The translations under genes were made by a program, and so were the position numbers. Below the pieces are notes generated by a model that did not search any database, was not told the DNA's origin, and saw only the letters and a program-made list of their open reading frames with translations. Shown piece by piece: positions 1-12,500 of a DNA stretch of 64,000 nucleotides. Source of the stretch: Pyrenophora tritici-repentis. Its lineage: Eukaryota; Ascomycota; Dothideomycetes; Pleosporales; Pleosporaceae. The stretch lies in contig NC_089396.1 in the NCBI RefSeq assembly GCF_003171515.1, forward strand, positions 1,612,001 to 1,676,000, written 5' to 3'. The number at the start of each line of letters is the position of its first letter. Position 1 is the stretch's first letter.

Positions 1-833
1 GTGACCTGTGATAAGGTAAGTCCATGTCAATTTGTGAAAACCAGGCAATACATACATGATGAGCAGACTGATTTGGCACAGCAGATTAGCTTGTAGGAGT
101 CAAAGGCCAGTTGGTTGCAAAGGGCGCAGAAAAAGTTCTTCGGGAAGACTGTCGTGGATAGCGAGCTGGGTACATGATTAGTATTGATATAGTCTCTCTT
201 GTATCATTACACATACAGAGCAAGCTCCCTGAGCTCGTCAGCGAGCGGGGCCGCCTTCGGGTCTGCTGCGGGGTTGGCCATGGCGACGCTTTGCGGGATC
301 GCGACTTCGGTAAGGCTGCCGCGTAGGACACAAGAACCAGCAGATGCGCCGCAGCTCTATTCCATTAAAAGAATACTGGGTATCGAGAAAGAAGAGACAA
401 GAAGAAAAGCAGGCGAGGCAATCGCTCGGTGCAGACACAGACAGGGTTGATTGCAGTCGCGGTCGATGTGTTTGCGGAGTGACAGCTAAGTGATGTCGCG
501 GAAGTTTTCTGGAAGTCGCGACCAACCAAGCGACTGGTCTGTGCGTTAGAACGCTAGTGATTTGTCACGTGTGTCAAACACCCCTCGTTTCCAAGCTTCA
601 GCTGCCACTCTGCAGCATTGTCGTCATAATAACCTTTCGGAGCGTTGAACACCACCTAAGCCTTCTAATTTAGGCCCAGCAAGTGCTGCGCGGGGTGAGA
701 CCATTGTGGCGCTAATGCGGTTGTGGCTTAGCCGGACCCTTGTCAATGTCAGCGTCATCGCTATCGGCACTGGGCATGGCAATGGCATCCCTTGAAAGCT
801 AACAAGTCCCGTTCCGTACCTTTGCCCACGAAA
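1..833. other. Intergenic, 5' flank of hydrolase gene
   Basis: No convincing gene is visible. Short open frames on both strands overlap each other and match no family I recognise. The last part should contain the promoter of the hydrolase gene that starts at 834, but no clear TATA or CCAAT element stands out. Confidence 0.5.
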
Positions 834-2058
834 ATGATCTTGAGCCAGATCTCGTATCTGGACTGTGTGGCCTTCCTCGTCTTTCTCGCGCCACAGTTGC
901 TGATTCAGATTGGCATCATACCGCTTCTGACATGGCTCGTTCCAGCGTTGCCGTCGATTGGTAAGTCTAAACGCCCCCTGAACGCGAAGTATACTGATGC
1001 TCATAGTTTCTAAAGTTCTTGTCATCCCATATCAATTTGTCCGCAGACGCTTCTTGATTCCATATGAACACCGCTCGCCTTTTGTAAAGAAAGCAACACC
1101 GTTCCAAGATCTTGTGATCCGTTTTGTTCGCTATGCCTTTGCCAATATGCCCGCTTTCCTTGGTCGGGTTTTCTTCTCCAAGGCCGTCTCACTTCCCTTC
1201 CTGAGATTCCGCATGTTGAGACACGGCATCTTTACCAGCCCCCTTCGATGGACCGAGGTTAAGCGACCAAACTTCAAAGGCGTATTGGTAGTCTACGACC
1301 AACAAGAACAGCCCGACATCATTGTCTATTATGCGCATGGCGGAGGATTCTCCATGGGAAGCAGCTACTTTTACCTCGAATTTCTACTTGCCTGGGTTGC
1401 GCTACTCAAGTCCGCTGGATACCGTAACCCAGCTCTCTTCGCACTGGAGTATACGCTTGTACCTGACGCCATGTACCCAACTCAACTTCATGAGACAGTT
1501 GCCGGGTATGAATACGTTCTATCACTAGCCCACTCATCGACTCGTGTCGTGGTAGGCGGCGACTCGGCCGGTGGCACTTTAATGCTCAGTTTCTTGTTGT
1601 ATCTTTCAGAGCATACAAAGCTTCGGCATCAAAAGCCGGGCCTCGCCATCATGATAAGCCCATGGGTCACCATTGTGTCTCGCAACAATCGCAACACGGA
1701 ATCTGACTACCTCAACAGCGCTTCACTAGAGCAGTATGGTCGCCAATACATTGGTAACAAGGTATCTCCCGGGGATCCCATGGTTTCACCCGGCCATTGT
1801 AAGGATACCAAGAAATGGGCGGAAGCTAGTCCAGAAAAGGGCTGGTATTTCTTATATGGCAGTGAAGAAGTACTCGGGCCTGAGACAAAGGATCTCATAA
1901 ACCTGCTAGGAAAGACTGGGAAAGATGTCGATAGCTGGGAGGAAAAGGGTGGCATACACGCATGGCCGGTCGCCAGTCTCTATCTTGGGGTAACAAGGGA
2001 AGATAGATTGAGTGGGTTGAAGAGCATCGTGGGAGCTATCAAGGAGAGAATACATTGA
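834..2058 (+). CDS. Alpha/beta hydrolase fold-3 (HSL-like) esterase/lipase
   Basis: Two exons, 834-960 and 1007-2058, split by a 46-nt intron (GTAAGT...CTCATAG, phase 1), giving about 392 aa. ATG 834 is chosen because the frame runs straight into the donor, and the joined frame is open to TGA 2056-2058. The first ~40 residues are strongly hydrophobic and could be a membrane anchor or signal segment. The hormone-sensitive-lipase oxyanion motif HGGGF lies near residue 153, the nucleophile motif GDSAGG near 229 (Ser 229), and a catalytic His in GIHAW near 360. The acid is less clear because the usual DxLxDE stretch reads GSEEVLGPE here (about 328-335), so Glu may replace Asp. The family hydrolyses carboxyl esters of small or lipid substrates; the substrate cannot be told. 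Fungal relatives include tailoring or detoxifying esterases, but no biosynthetic cluster is seen here. Confidence 0.88.
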
Positions 2059-3170
2059 TTGATTACGCACAAGGACATCAATCTCCATCTATCCGTCCCA
2101 TCATCTACCAAAAGACTGCCGAGGCAGTTCGAAACCAAGTTCTCTTGCAGCACGCTGCAGTCTCTCAATTCTCTCTTCTTCGGCTATCGCCCACTGTTGA
2201 TCCATCAATGGTGTGTTGGCGTTCTGTCTTGCCAACGCAGCTTCAGAGAGACGGGCGGGTGTCGGAGAATTTCTGGAAGTGTCAGATCAGTCGTTATACT
2301 TGGGTACAGCAAGAACCTACGTAATCGACGATAATCCTTTCCTAGTCTTATCGATGCTACCTACATCTTTGCTGCCCGGCTTTTGACTTGACATGGCCCA
2401 AAAGAATTGTAGATATAAAAGTGATTTTTTGTTTTGATCTCTGGCACGAAACTGCGCTCTTTTCCAGTCGCAAATGTGATGAAAAACAAGCCAAACCCCC
2501 CGCAGCCATCACTCACTCTCTTATACTCCTTTATATCCGTTCCACACCACCCTTCCATCAGCACTTGATTGCCTACCTGCCCGTCCGTCACCACTAAACC
2601 ACCAATCGCAGACCATCTTCGTTCCGCTCAATAAAGCTAGTGTATTACCCCGCCGGGCTTAGATCGTTGCTCGATCGCTCATAGGGTAAGGTGCCCGCAG
2701 GCCCCACCCACACCTTGTCCTGGCTCACAGTGTCCTGCATGCAACCACCCCTCCTTTACGATCCTGGATGAGCAAAATAGCCGCTACTGTGCTGCGAGGC
2801 ACACGCGGGCTCGCCCGCGCCCGGTTTGAGGTTTCTAAAGATGAGGGCACAGAAGGGAAGTACTATCATAGTATGCATAACCACGTAGAAAATAGCCGTA
2901 TGTGATGATGCGCGTCGTATCTACGAATTCGCAGTCCATATTTCGCACATTCTGAAGAGCTTTGTCGCATTTGGCTCAGCCTGGGAGATAGATACATCAC
3001 GTATTTATTATGTGGCCAAAGTCAGCCTGACCTGTCTCGGCATTATCCGAGCCTCTAGACTTCTTTCTTAATACACTTTCTCATGCACTTTTCTTCTCTC
3101 TTCTTATTCTTCTTTATCATTGCGAGGTGTATTTCTTCTTCCCTTCGGTCCCCGTCTAGTAGTTTTCGCA
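2059..3170. other. Intergenic region
   Basis: No supported gene. Open frames are short and overlap on both strands. A pyrimidine-rich stretch around 3070-3130 just before ATG 3171 resembles a fungal core promoter. Confidence 0.5.
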
Positions 3171-5853
3171 ATGGCAGAGCTGGGAGCCATCGCCAGTGTC
3201 GTTCAGCTAGTCGATGTAGCCTTGCGCGTCAGTGGCGAGGTCTGCAGCTTCCTCGATGCTTATAAGGATACTGCATACGACGTAAAATTCCTCCGAGACA
3301 GTAGGCATTACGCCCCCTTTGCATTGGTGGCCTATTACTTATCTTATTAGTCTCACGTGACGTCGAAGCGAACGTTCGCAATCTGAGGAGATATATCCTG
3401 AAGTTTAAGAAGTCCACAAATGCAGTTGAAGAGTCCGAGGTTCTCTCCGAAGCTGTTATTGGGGCTTTCCTGGGGTATGACGATGATATACTTGCCGCCA
3501 AACGCCTGTTGCCGGCGAAACCAGTGGAGAAGATAAAGTAAAGGTTCGCTAGGTGATTTATAGACAGAAAGAGCAGGGGGTAATCGAGAGATTGAATCAA
3601 AGAAACACACGTCTCAATACTGCATTGAAAGTTACTGGAAGGTAAAGCAGTACTCAAGGTATGAAATCAACACTGAAATTCTTCAGGCTGAATGACCTAC
3701 AGATCCTCCAGGACACACAGAACATCCTCGATAAACAGGCAAAGCATCGCAACACGCTGAATTATACAATCCAGAAACAAGATCAATACCACACTCAGCT
3801 TCTAAATCAAGCTCATTTTGTCAGCACTAATGTTGAGAATTTACAGAAGTCATCTACCCATGAGCACGAAGATATCCTCTCGAGCATTTCCAGGCAATCC
3901 CAACATATGGATAGAGGATTTAATCGATCCAATGTCCAAAATGTCTTACTATTGGAAAAAGTGCGAGACTCTAACAATTGCCTCTGTGACTTCAGATCAC
4001 AAACGGAACACATGTTTGCACGGAGTCTGTAGTCGATTGATACGGTATCTAAAGAATCACAAGATATCCATACCCAGACGACATTCATAGCTTCAAGCAT
4101 TGAGGCAACTACCAAGGTCGTGCGCCAGGAGCTTCGTATTACTATAACACCAATCATTGAACAAGCATTGAACACCATGAATACCCGTACAGAAGCAAGA
4201 ATGCAGCGTTTGGAGAATACGATACAGCGCATTATTTATGATCTCGGCCACCATACACAGCCTCCAATAGACTCAAAGATGACAGAGAAAGAACCACGCC
4301 GCTACCCAGAAGGTTTCAGAGGCGGGCAATCAGTTGATAGCCAAACGAGCAACCAATGCGGTTTCAATTTAGCCCTGTCCCGGGTCACGTCAGGAGAGCA
4401 GGATGCTGACCTTTACCACTTTACAGTTACCTATAGCCGTAGGTGGTACATGGAATGGAGGATAGGTTCCATCGAAGCTGAAGTATCACACATTTCTCAT
4501 CGCATCAACGGGTTACCGTCATCAGATTCCATGGTAGTGATCCATGTTCACTTCTGACCTCGCCAATCAATCTAACACCTGCCGGTGATCTCAATTCTCT
4601 ACAAAACAGGGCCGAATCAGCAAGGCTACTCTGAGCGAAAGTCATCCGGTTTGGATGGTCATCTGGGCTAATGATGTCCGACAGCTTCAGCAGATGTTGA
4701 AAGATAGGGAGGTATATATTAGAAGCGAGGACCAACACGACAGGACGATTTTACATGTAAGCATTGAATCATGCCTCGGGGCTTCATCAGTTTTCACTGC
4801 CTCGTTTTGGATGTCCTCTTGCCAGACTGAGACTCGTATGCTTAGGGAGATATGAATGTTTTCTTAGCTGACGAGGACAAAGTATGCTGGGAGACGCGTA
4901 CGCGTTAGCATTTGTAAATTTTTGAGCTCTCAAGGTCTTTCATGGCATCGGCCAAATACTGCGTGAGTCCGATATGAACAATATTGACAATTCAGCTCAC
5001 AGTATCGTAGAACCTCAGAATGCATTTGGCCTACTCAACCTCCAGAAACTATTGAGTATTATCGAGCTTCTGGATTCTTTAGGTTGTGATTACGAATTGC
5101 TTGGCCAGTATCCAGGTGCAATCGCATGTCTTTCACAAAGCGATGTGGTGTCATACAAGCTTCATAACGTTCTTTTGTGCTCTGCAAAATAGAGCAAAAG
5201 ATAGTTGGCAGAATTTTGCAAGTGGAAAGTTTCGTCACAATTGCATACTCTCAGATAATTGGAATCAGGAACTCGCTGCTACGCTACTTAACGAGCGTCT
5301 TACTCCGAACTTTGCCACTGATGGCGAAGGGTTGTACAGCCGTCTTTTATGGATATTGATTCTTGTAGAGATTCCCAGAGGGAGACACACTCCGACCAAA
5401 AAGAGCCAGCTTCATCAATCGCAATATTTTTGGGGGTTTCAGGTTAGTCCCAATACACCGCCTAACACCAAGCGTGCCATCCGGCTCATGCAGTTTTGTA
5501 AATTGCTATTTGTAGAGCACAAGTTGGATGTTTATGCAACAATGGCACGCAACTCTTATGGGAAGATGTACACACCTTTGTCTTTGGCTCGTAGCTTGAA
5601 CATACTGGAAGAGTGGTCCCTGATACTTCGAGAGAGTGGATATTACTCGGAAAATGTGTTTCTGAAAGACCTAAGACGTCGAAAGCGAGCATCACGGTTA
5701 CAATTTGCAACTCGGTCGAGAATAGACAATTCGGCGCTGGAACTACCATCGTTCGATGGCCTTCGCTGCCGACTTTGTCGAAAAGCCTACTGCAAGAACC
5801 CTGAGCATCTTCATGGTACCTTTGATCAGAACAAACCAGGCAACCCCGATTAG
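3171..5853 (+). pseudogene. Decayed NLR-like gene: fungal N-terminal domain, coiled region, ankyrin-like tail
   Basis: From ATG 3171 the frame begins MAELGAIASVVQLVDVALR, the hallmark of the 'fungal N-terminal domain' found before NACHT/ankyrin modules in ascomycete NLR-like proteins. A plausible 50-nt intron (3301-3350) joins exon 1 to a frame carrying the rest of this domain, which ends at a TAA near 3539. A further matching piece follows at 3571-3645. The next frame (3661 onward) is Gln/Asn-rich and helical. It meets a single in-frame TAG at 4030-4032 and then stays open to 4557, so it looks like one nonsense change, perhaps CAG to TAG. Around 4640-4760 a short segment ending in RTILH resembles the start of ankyrin repeats. 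The frame at 5086-5853 ends with a short Cys cluster (CRLCRKAYC). Several breaks cannot be explained by normal introns, so I call it a pseudogene. Relatives act in non-self recognition and programmed cell death. Confidence 0.55.
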
Positions 5854-6130
5854 TCGATCTGCCCACCCCAAAACCGAATCTACAAGATTCACAATTCTCC
5901 CCTCTTTCCACTCACGGTGAAAAAGTAATATATCGAAACTTCTCCGTTAGCAACGTCTCTCATAAGCACCAAATACCTTTCTAGAACCGTTTTACATTCA
6001 GCCACGTCGAAAAGACTTCCCGAAAAAATACCCTAGCAACCCTATCAGCATAAATCTGACCTATGCAAACTCTTCAGATTACATGACTAACTTCCGGTAA
6101 TCGATATGGTGCTCATAGTCATACTCTATC
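5854..6130. other. Short spacer before hAT element
   Basis: Non-coding. Its last eight bases (6123-6130, ACTCTATC) are the left target-site duplication of the hAT element. Confidence 0.7.
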
Positions 6131-6250
6131 CAGTGATCGGAATGGTCTGGTCTGACTTGGTCTTGGTCTGGTCTAGACCGCCAAGACTTGGTCTGGTCTG
6201 GCGATTTTTTGAGACCGTGGTCGGACCGGTCTAGATGATCGGACCGGTCC
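6131..6250. repeat. Left terminal and subterminal repeats of hAT element
   Basis: Terminal inverted repeat followed by tandem-like GGTCTGGTCT units and GGACCGGTC motifs. The mirror-image cluster lies at 8762-8861. Likely transposase binding sites. Confidence 0.8.
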
Positions 6251-6392
6251 GGCTATAAATAGGTCCACGTGACTAGATCTTAGACTAATCTAGCCAGAAA
6301 ATTTAGCACAATATGAGTCATTAAGATCAAGGTAAGTCTTCTACTTACATAGAACAATCAAGTCCTTAACAACCTACTTATATACTATTGTT

Positions 6393-8690
6393 ATGGAGCC
6401 TTCAACACCAACCTCACCGTCCCCATCGAATATTATAAGACTAGATTTAACGTCTCTTACTCCATCTCCTATCCCCACGTCATCACCCACCCCTATACTA
6501 TCACCCACTCCTATTCAATATCACGAATCTCCAGATGAGTTCGTGCAGGGCGGTATCACGTACGTGAAACGTGCAATAATTGCAAGGAAGGATTTCCGTC
6601 AAGGTACATCACACATCTGGAAGTACGGACTCCAATACATTCGAGATAGCGATAAGAAAGAGGTGTATTACTGCCATGAGTGCAGGGTTGGGAAGAGCAA
6701 GCAAGAGTTGTTTGTCATCAATGGCACTTCTAGGATCCGGAATCACCTGGAACAGAAGCACCAGATTGATCCCCAGAGTGGCATCAAGCGAAAGGGTTCT
6801 GTACGGAAGTCTATAATCGACCAGCAAAAGGATGGGGCTGCTTCCAGCATCTTTTTCTGGAAGGAGTCAGTAGAGAAGTTTAAAGAGCTTCTAATTCGTT
6901 GGATTGTGTACTGCCATATCGCCTTCTTTCAATTAGAGAACCAGTACTTTCGTGAACTACTCCTCTTTTTAAATCCGGCACTACTCAACCACCTCCCGAA
7001 GGCTGCGAAGACTATCCGAAGCTGGGTAATGAATGCATTCATATCGAAGAAGCAACAGCTTAGGGAGGACCTACACCATTCACGGAGTAGGATCTCTATC
7101 TCCTTTGATCTCTGGACTTCACCAAACCCTTACGCTATCCTAGGCGTCGTCGCTATGTGGATTGATACTACCGGCATGCGACGTGTTACCGCTTTAGGTA
7201 TGCGACGTATATACGGCGAACATACTGGAGAGAATCTTGGATCGGTGGTCCTTGAATTGCTGGAAGAATACGACATTAGCGGAGATCAGATTGGATACTT
7301 TATGCTGGATAATGCCTCGGCAAATGATACCGCTGTTGAGTTTATACTCAAGGATCTCTGCCCATGGATGAAGTCAAAACAACGTCGTCATCGCCGGCTG
7401 CGTTGCTTGGGCCATGTCATCAACCTCTGTTGCCAGGCGTTCCTTATGGGGCGAAACTGTGAGAAGTATCTTGCGAAGCTGGAGAAGCATCATCAACGTG
7501 GCGACTATACGAAGGTGGAAGAGCTCTGAAAGAAGTTCGGATGTTTGGGTCGTCTTCACAACCTGGTGCGATACATCAGGCTTACTCCACAACGGCGTGA
7601 GGAGTTTGCTACAATTATTATCGGCGGAGATCTTTCGCAATTCGACGGGCTTGAGCTTATCCAGAACAACTCGACCCGCTGGAACTCATGGTTTTATTCG
7701 ATTACACGTGCATTAAATGTTCGAGAACGTTTAGAGCTCTTCTCGGCTCGTCATGTACCTGGAAAGGGCTCCGTAGGGATCGCGAACTTTAAGCTTGATG
7801 GACAGCACTGGTTTGAGCTTGAAAAGATTGAACTCGCTCTCAAAGACTTCTATGCTGCAACTTTGCTTTCTGAAGGTAAGAAGACGTCACTTGCGGACTG
7901 GTTTTCAACTTTGGACTGCCTTCTCCGGGAGATAAGCGAGACGAAGGATCACTACCACGACATCCACACTGAGGACGATAACAACTTTACATGGAAGTAC
8001 CTTCAAGGCTGCGCTGATGCTGCTTGGTTAAAGTGCGTTGAGTACTATAACAATCAGCAGCTGAATTGGCAAAATCGATTCCCTGAAGATACTGACCTTC
8101 CACCGGCATATTATGCGGCTCAAATCCTTGATCCATATCGCAAGTGGGGATGGTTCAGGCAAGAGTGGGTTCTTCATGGCGACGAAGAGAAGAAGAGGTG
8201 GTTTGAAAACGCACAATTAGCGGTGAAGCATCTCTGGGAGACAGAGTATAAGGGAAGGTACCCTGTCGAGATGCTGCCACCACCAGCCAGGAAGGAGAGA
8301 GATCCTGACCCAGCATTTGATCGCCAGCGGGAACATAAGCGCATTCGAATAGACGCTCCAGTTTCTACAACTGATTTGTATGAACAATACATCTCTACTG
8401 ACCGGCTTCATAACGAAGAGGCAGGTTGCAATGAGGCTATTGCGTACTGGCTATCTCGCTACGACTCCCAACGAGATCTCGCTCGCTTCGCTCTAGACAT
8501 GTTTGCGATCTCGCCTATGTCGGATGAATGCGAACGTCTTTTTAGTAGCGCGAAGCTTACTATCGTCGATCGCCGTGGTAGGCTGAAGGCAGATATTATA
8601 GAAGCGTGCGAGTGTCTCCGGGCCTGGTATGGAAAGCCCCAAGCTGAGGGGAACAGCGATATCGAGGATAGTGAGAACGAAGACGACTAG
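6393..8690 (+). pseudogene. hAT transposase with one in-frame TGA
   Basis: The frame from ATG 6393 to TAG 8690 would encode about 765 residues but is cut by a single TGA at 7527-7529 (codon 379). Frames before and after are identical, so there is no frameshift. The N-terminus is Pro/Ser/Thr-rich, then comes a BED-type zinc finger (YCHEC ... HLEQKH, near residues 93-125). An RNase-H-like core begins with SFDLWTSPNP near 237, and the second half ends in a typical hATC dimerisation domain (DMFAISPMSDECERLFSSAK, near residue 705). The family cuts and pastes the element by binding its ends. The TGA could derive from CGA or TGG by one transition. Readthrough or a trans-acting copy cannot be excluded, but this copy is best called broken. 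Confidence 0.9.
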
Positions 8691-8761
8691 ATTGACAGTC
8701 AGTAGTAAAACACATTTCCTCGGCTTCCTTCTTTGCTTCAGCCTCATTCTTGGCGGTCTTG

Positions 8762-8861
8762 TTGGTCGGACCGGTCTGGTCGGACCGGTCCTTATGTAAG
8801 CACCTGGTCTGGTCTGGTCTGTACCCTCAGACCAGACCAGACCAGACCATTCCGATCACTG
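8762..8861. repeat. Right terminal and subterminal repeats of hAT element
   Basis: Inverted counterpart of the left end: GGACCGGTC and CCAGACCAGA units, then the terminal inverted repeat ending ...CCGATCACTG, then the target duplication ACTCTATC. Confidence 0.85.
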
Positions 8862-8869
8862 ACTCTATC

Positions 8870-9287
8870 TTTAGTACACTACTTCCGTGGGAACATTACA
8901 GGAATCTGGACTAGTGTTAGTATGAGGAGCCAATCTTGCCCCAACGGTAAACCAAGAAGTATCCGGAGAAGAGCAGGAGGTAGGGTGTACGATAGTTGGG
9001 ATATATGAGGATTCTGCGATGTTGGAAAAACAGATATGGGTTCAAGGTGCCAAGCACGGCGACCATTTCACAAGTACCAGCTTGACAGTTGGGTGATGTT
9101 GGTTTCATGTACAACGATATGGCAAAAAAACTGCACAAATGCCGAATATTTGAATTCTTTTGCGCGCTCTTTCCGGGCCCTTCCAATTTTCTTCTATTGA
9201 GATAATCACGGGAAAACTAGTCTTACAGTAGACAACAACAGAACGACCAATACGATTCATTTTTCCTTCTTCTAGTATTATTGATAC
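8870..9287. other. Spacer between hAT and copia elements
   Basis: No gene recognised. This is the outer left flank of the copia element. Its last bases (…GATAC) do not match the bases outside the right LTR. Confidence 0.5.
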
Positions 9288-9484
9288 TGTTGGAAGGCCT
9301 TGTACGATCGTACGGTGAATAACAGTAGCTAAGGTAATCTTGTGTATTGGTATTCTGGTGTATGATGATTCTACGAATGTGGGGGCTACGAAGGTATACA
9401 TAGCGTTGGGTCCGAGTTGGGCCGAAGTAGGATCGAGGCGGTACATTGGGCCTTATTAGGCGACACACCGTGTGTATGCCGACA
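9288..9484 (-). repeat. Copia LTR, downstream (3') copy
   Basis: 197 bp, TGTTGGAAGG...TGCCGACA on the plus strand, apparently identical to 15093-15289. A purine-rich tract at 9485-9500 (read on minus) is the candidate polypurine primer. Confidence 0.95.
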
Positions 9485-9578
9485 CTGGCAATCTTTTCTT
9501 ATTGTAACGACTGATGTAAGGAAAAACGGGTCTTCTAAAAAGGGCACAATGAGAGGGATTCCAAATAGGCATATGTGC

Positions 9579-12500
9579 CTACTCCGTAGGTCGCTGCACA
9601 GATCCCTCTACTCGGATTGACAGCTTGTTGCTTTCGATGAAACGTTCTAACGCGCGATTTGGTGTTGCTTTCGTGAATGCGTCCGCGGGGTTGTCCTCTC
9701 CGTTGATCCAGCGGATCTCAGTGATCTCGCGACGCTCGTATGACTGCCGAAGCGCCATGATGTCGATCATCAGTCGCTTCTCAGCAGTTGTTCCGAGTTT
9801 GACGAGGCATTCATACAAGGAGTATGAATCCGTACACACAATAAGTGGGATCGGTGGTAGACCTAGGCGTCCTGTAATTATCTTGAGGGTTGTTAGGATA
9901 GCGATAGCGATGTCGACACCGCTAACCATGCCGTACGTTTCTGAGGCAAGAACGCTCCGGGTAACGCGTTTGCATTTGGTCGAACTCCAATGGATTACGT
10001 TACCACGAATATCAAACGTGCTGTCTTGTCGACTCGACTCATTCGCAAGGATAAGTAGGTACCCTAGCTGTGAGCTAAGGTCTTGGTTGTTCGCGAAGGA
10101 TCCGTCTGTGAACACTACCAGCTTTGCTGTAGCGAGGTCGAGAGGGACGTATCGCAGGCCTCGTTGTATGCTCTCAGATTGCCACTGCAGCCGGCGGTTA
10201 AGCTTCACGTATTCTGTGTCCTTAGGTTGTTGTATTTGCGCAGCCGCGGAAAGATCGAACGATGCTTCAGGTTGGCATATCGACGCAATGTACGCGCCAC
10301 GCGCGCGCTGCTCCATGTACTTCTGTGCTCGGTTTGCTGCCTTCGGATCAATGATTTCGATCTTGGCACCTTGTCCCTTCTGCGTAAGTAGAATCGTGTC
10401 TCCGCGCAACGTTAGAGTACATCCGTTGAACTCGAGTGATACTTCTTTGGACAGTCTCTCCTTGGGCTTAGCTCGAAAATTGGCTTTCTGGAGCGCAGCG
10501 TCTTCTGCACCAGAGAATGCAGGCGTCCCAATCGCGAGAGTATCGTCTGTCTGCAGGCCCACTATTCCAAACGCTTCCCGTCTCCCGTTCGTGATCAGGA
10601 GGCACGGGTCATACGTTGATGTAGCCATGTCGAGCTCCTTGCAGTGGTGTCCTTGGTACGTAGCAAACCAGTGGACTCCTGCTTCCGCGATTCCATAGAG
10701 TGGCTTGATTACGCGAATAATTGTTCCCTTGGGATACTTTTTTATAAGCTCCTTTGGGAGGTGCGCTAAAACCGTGCGGAATAGCTCTGTTTGTGCCTGT
10801 GGGTACGCTTGCGTGATATCTCGTAGTTCCACAACCATGCCCTCATCGAGTAATGCAGGCGCTAGGGCTAGAATCAGGCGCTGGCTGGCTCGTTGGATGG
10901 TTGGCGACTGCGTCAGGATCTCGTGTTTGCCCTCGTCATTGTAACCTTGAACAACGAGGCGTGATTTCTCGTACGGGACCATGGTCTTGCCTTTGACTTC
11001 GCGGACCATGCGCGATTTGAAGATACGATACCCGCCGTGTAGAGTTGGATCAAACAGCTCAAAACTGAATACTCCACGGCCGACGAGGTCGTCGATCTCC
11101 TTCTGATCGGATGCTTCGAATGGAGCGCCCGGGACGTTAATCACGCCGTCATTGCGTAGCTTGACGGCCAGGGCGTAATCGTCCTCCTCCTTCTTCGACA
11201 GGTACTGCACCTTGGGCTTGTTCTTTGATCCAGGTGGGCGGCCCCGCTTGCGCGGCTGAGCCGCTTGGTTGGCTTCCGCCGGTGGTACCGGTAGTGGCGG
11301 TTCATCAGCAATCGCTTCGTCTGTGGTCGGAGATCCACCTGTGCCTTGATCTGCGCCGTCTATCGCTGTAGTCAGATCGCGATAGTACGGTTTTACGACA
11401 GTGGATCGGAACGTCGTTGGGCCGTTGATCATGTCTACAGTAACATCGTGGTCCTTCATATCGATGACTCTATACGGCCCTTGCCATCCATTCTTCTCGC
11501 GCCATACCATCACCTCACTCTGAAGAGGCAGTGACAGTACCCCGTCTGTAGTAGGCCCATTCCTGGTACCAAGTGCGTTGCTCACCGCATGTTCCGCTGA
11601 GGCCTTCCGCAGCGCCCTCATCGCTTTCTGGATTGCCTCCGCGCGATGGGTTATCGAGGGAGATGGTGGTGAATCCATGGATATCCGGGGGTATGCACCG
11701 AAGACGAGCAGCGTGGGTACGAGCCCGTCTGGGCCTGCGGTGTCGTTGACGGCCTTGACTGCCATCTGCAACACTGCGGCGTCGCTGGTGCCAGTGTCAA
11801 GCTCTGTCCTCAGGATCTCGTACGCGCGTCTGAGCGGTGCGTGGTATCTTTCTACCTTGCCGATAGACCAATGGGCCTCGGTTGGCACTTGTTTACATGT
11901 GATTCCCATGATCTTCGCCTCTGATCTGAATTCGACTGACGCGAAGTTGGTGCCGGCGTCGTGGGTGACGATATCTGGCGGCCCTTGGTATGTATCAATC
12001 CAGAGCAGGCGGAGTGCTTCCCAGGTGTCTTTCGCGCTCATAGACGGTAGAAATCGCGCGCCGTTGAATGTTGTAGCCGAATCGATCACGTGAAGCACTG
12101 GTTTCCCACTCAGATACATCACATCTACGAGGATCTCGAAGTTGAATTCCCGATCATCTTTCAGCCTAAACTTGAATCGGCGCGGCGCTGGATCATGCGC
12201 TTGGCAGTGATGGCAGAACGTTTGGATCTCTCGGAGCAGCCGTTCATCCACGTCCTCGTGTCCTGCGCGTTTGAGCAATCGTATCAGCCGTTCGACGGCT
12301 GGATGCCCGAACCTCCGGTGTAAGCGTCGGAGCTCAGTCTCCGTAAGGAATACGCGCGCGCGCTCTGCCTTGCTTAGGTGGAACCACGGGTGTCCCCATT
12401 TGCGAATCACTGGAAAGGTAGCTTTTCCTTGTACCAGCTGGTCCGTAGTATTGTTGAAGTACACGTGGAGCCGGTCCATGTCTTTCAGACAGAGGAGAAA

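Larger units (their letters stand above)
6131..8861 (+). mobile_element. hAT DNA transposon, complete ends (2731 bp)
   Basis: The ends are inverted repeats starting CAGTGATCGGAATGGTCTGG on the left (6131) and its complement on the right (ending 8861). They are flanked by a perfect 8-bp duplication ACTCTATC at 6123-6130 and 8862-8869. CAG ends and an 8-bp duplication are diagnostic of the hAT superfamily. Both subterminal regions carry many GGTCTGGTCT and GGACCGGTC units, the kind of clustered motif hAT transposases bind. The interior holds one transposase gene. Perfect duplications and ends suggest a fairly recent insertion. Confidence 0.95.

Noticed and set aside
7527..7529. The transposase TGA as a selenocysteine or programmed readthrough codon
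   Set aside because: There is no supporting element nearby, filamentous ascomycetes lack selenoprotein machinery as far as is known, and a single transition from CGA or TGG explains it.
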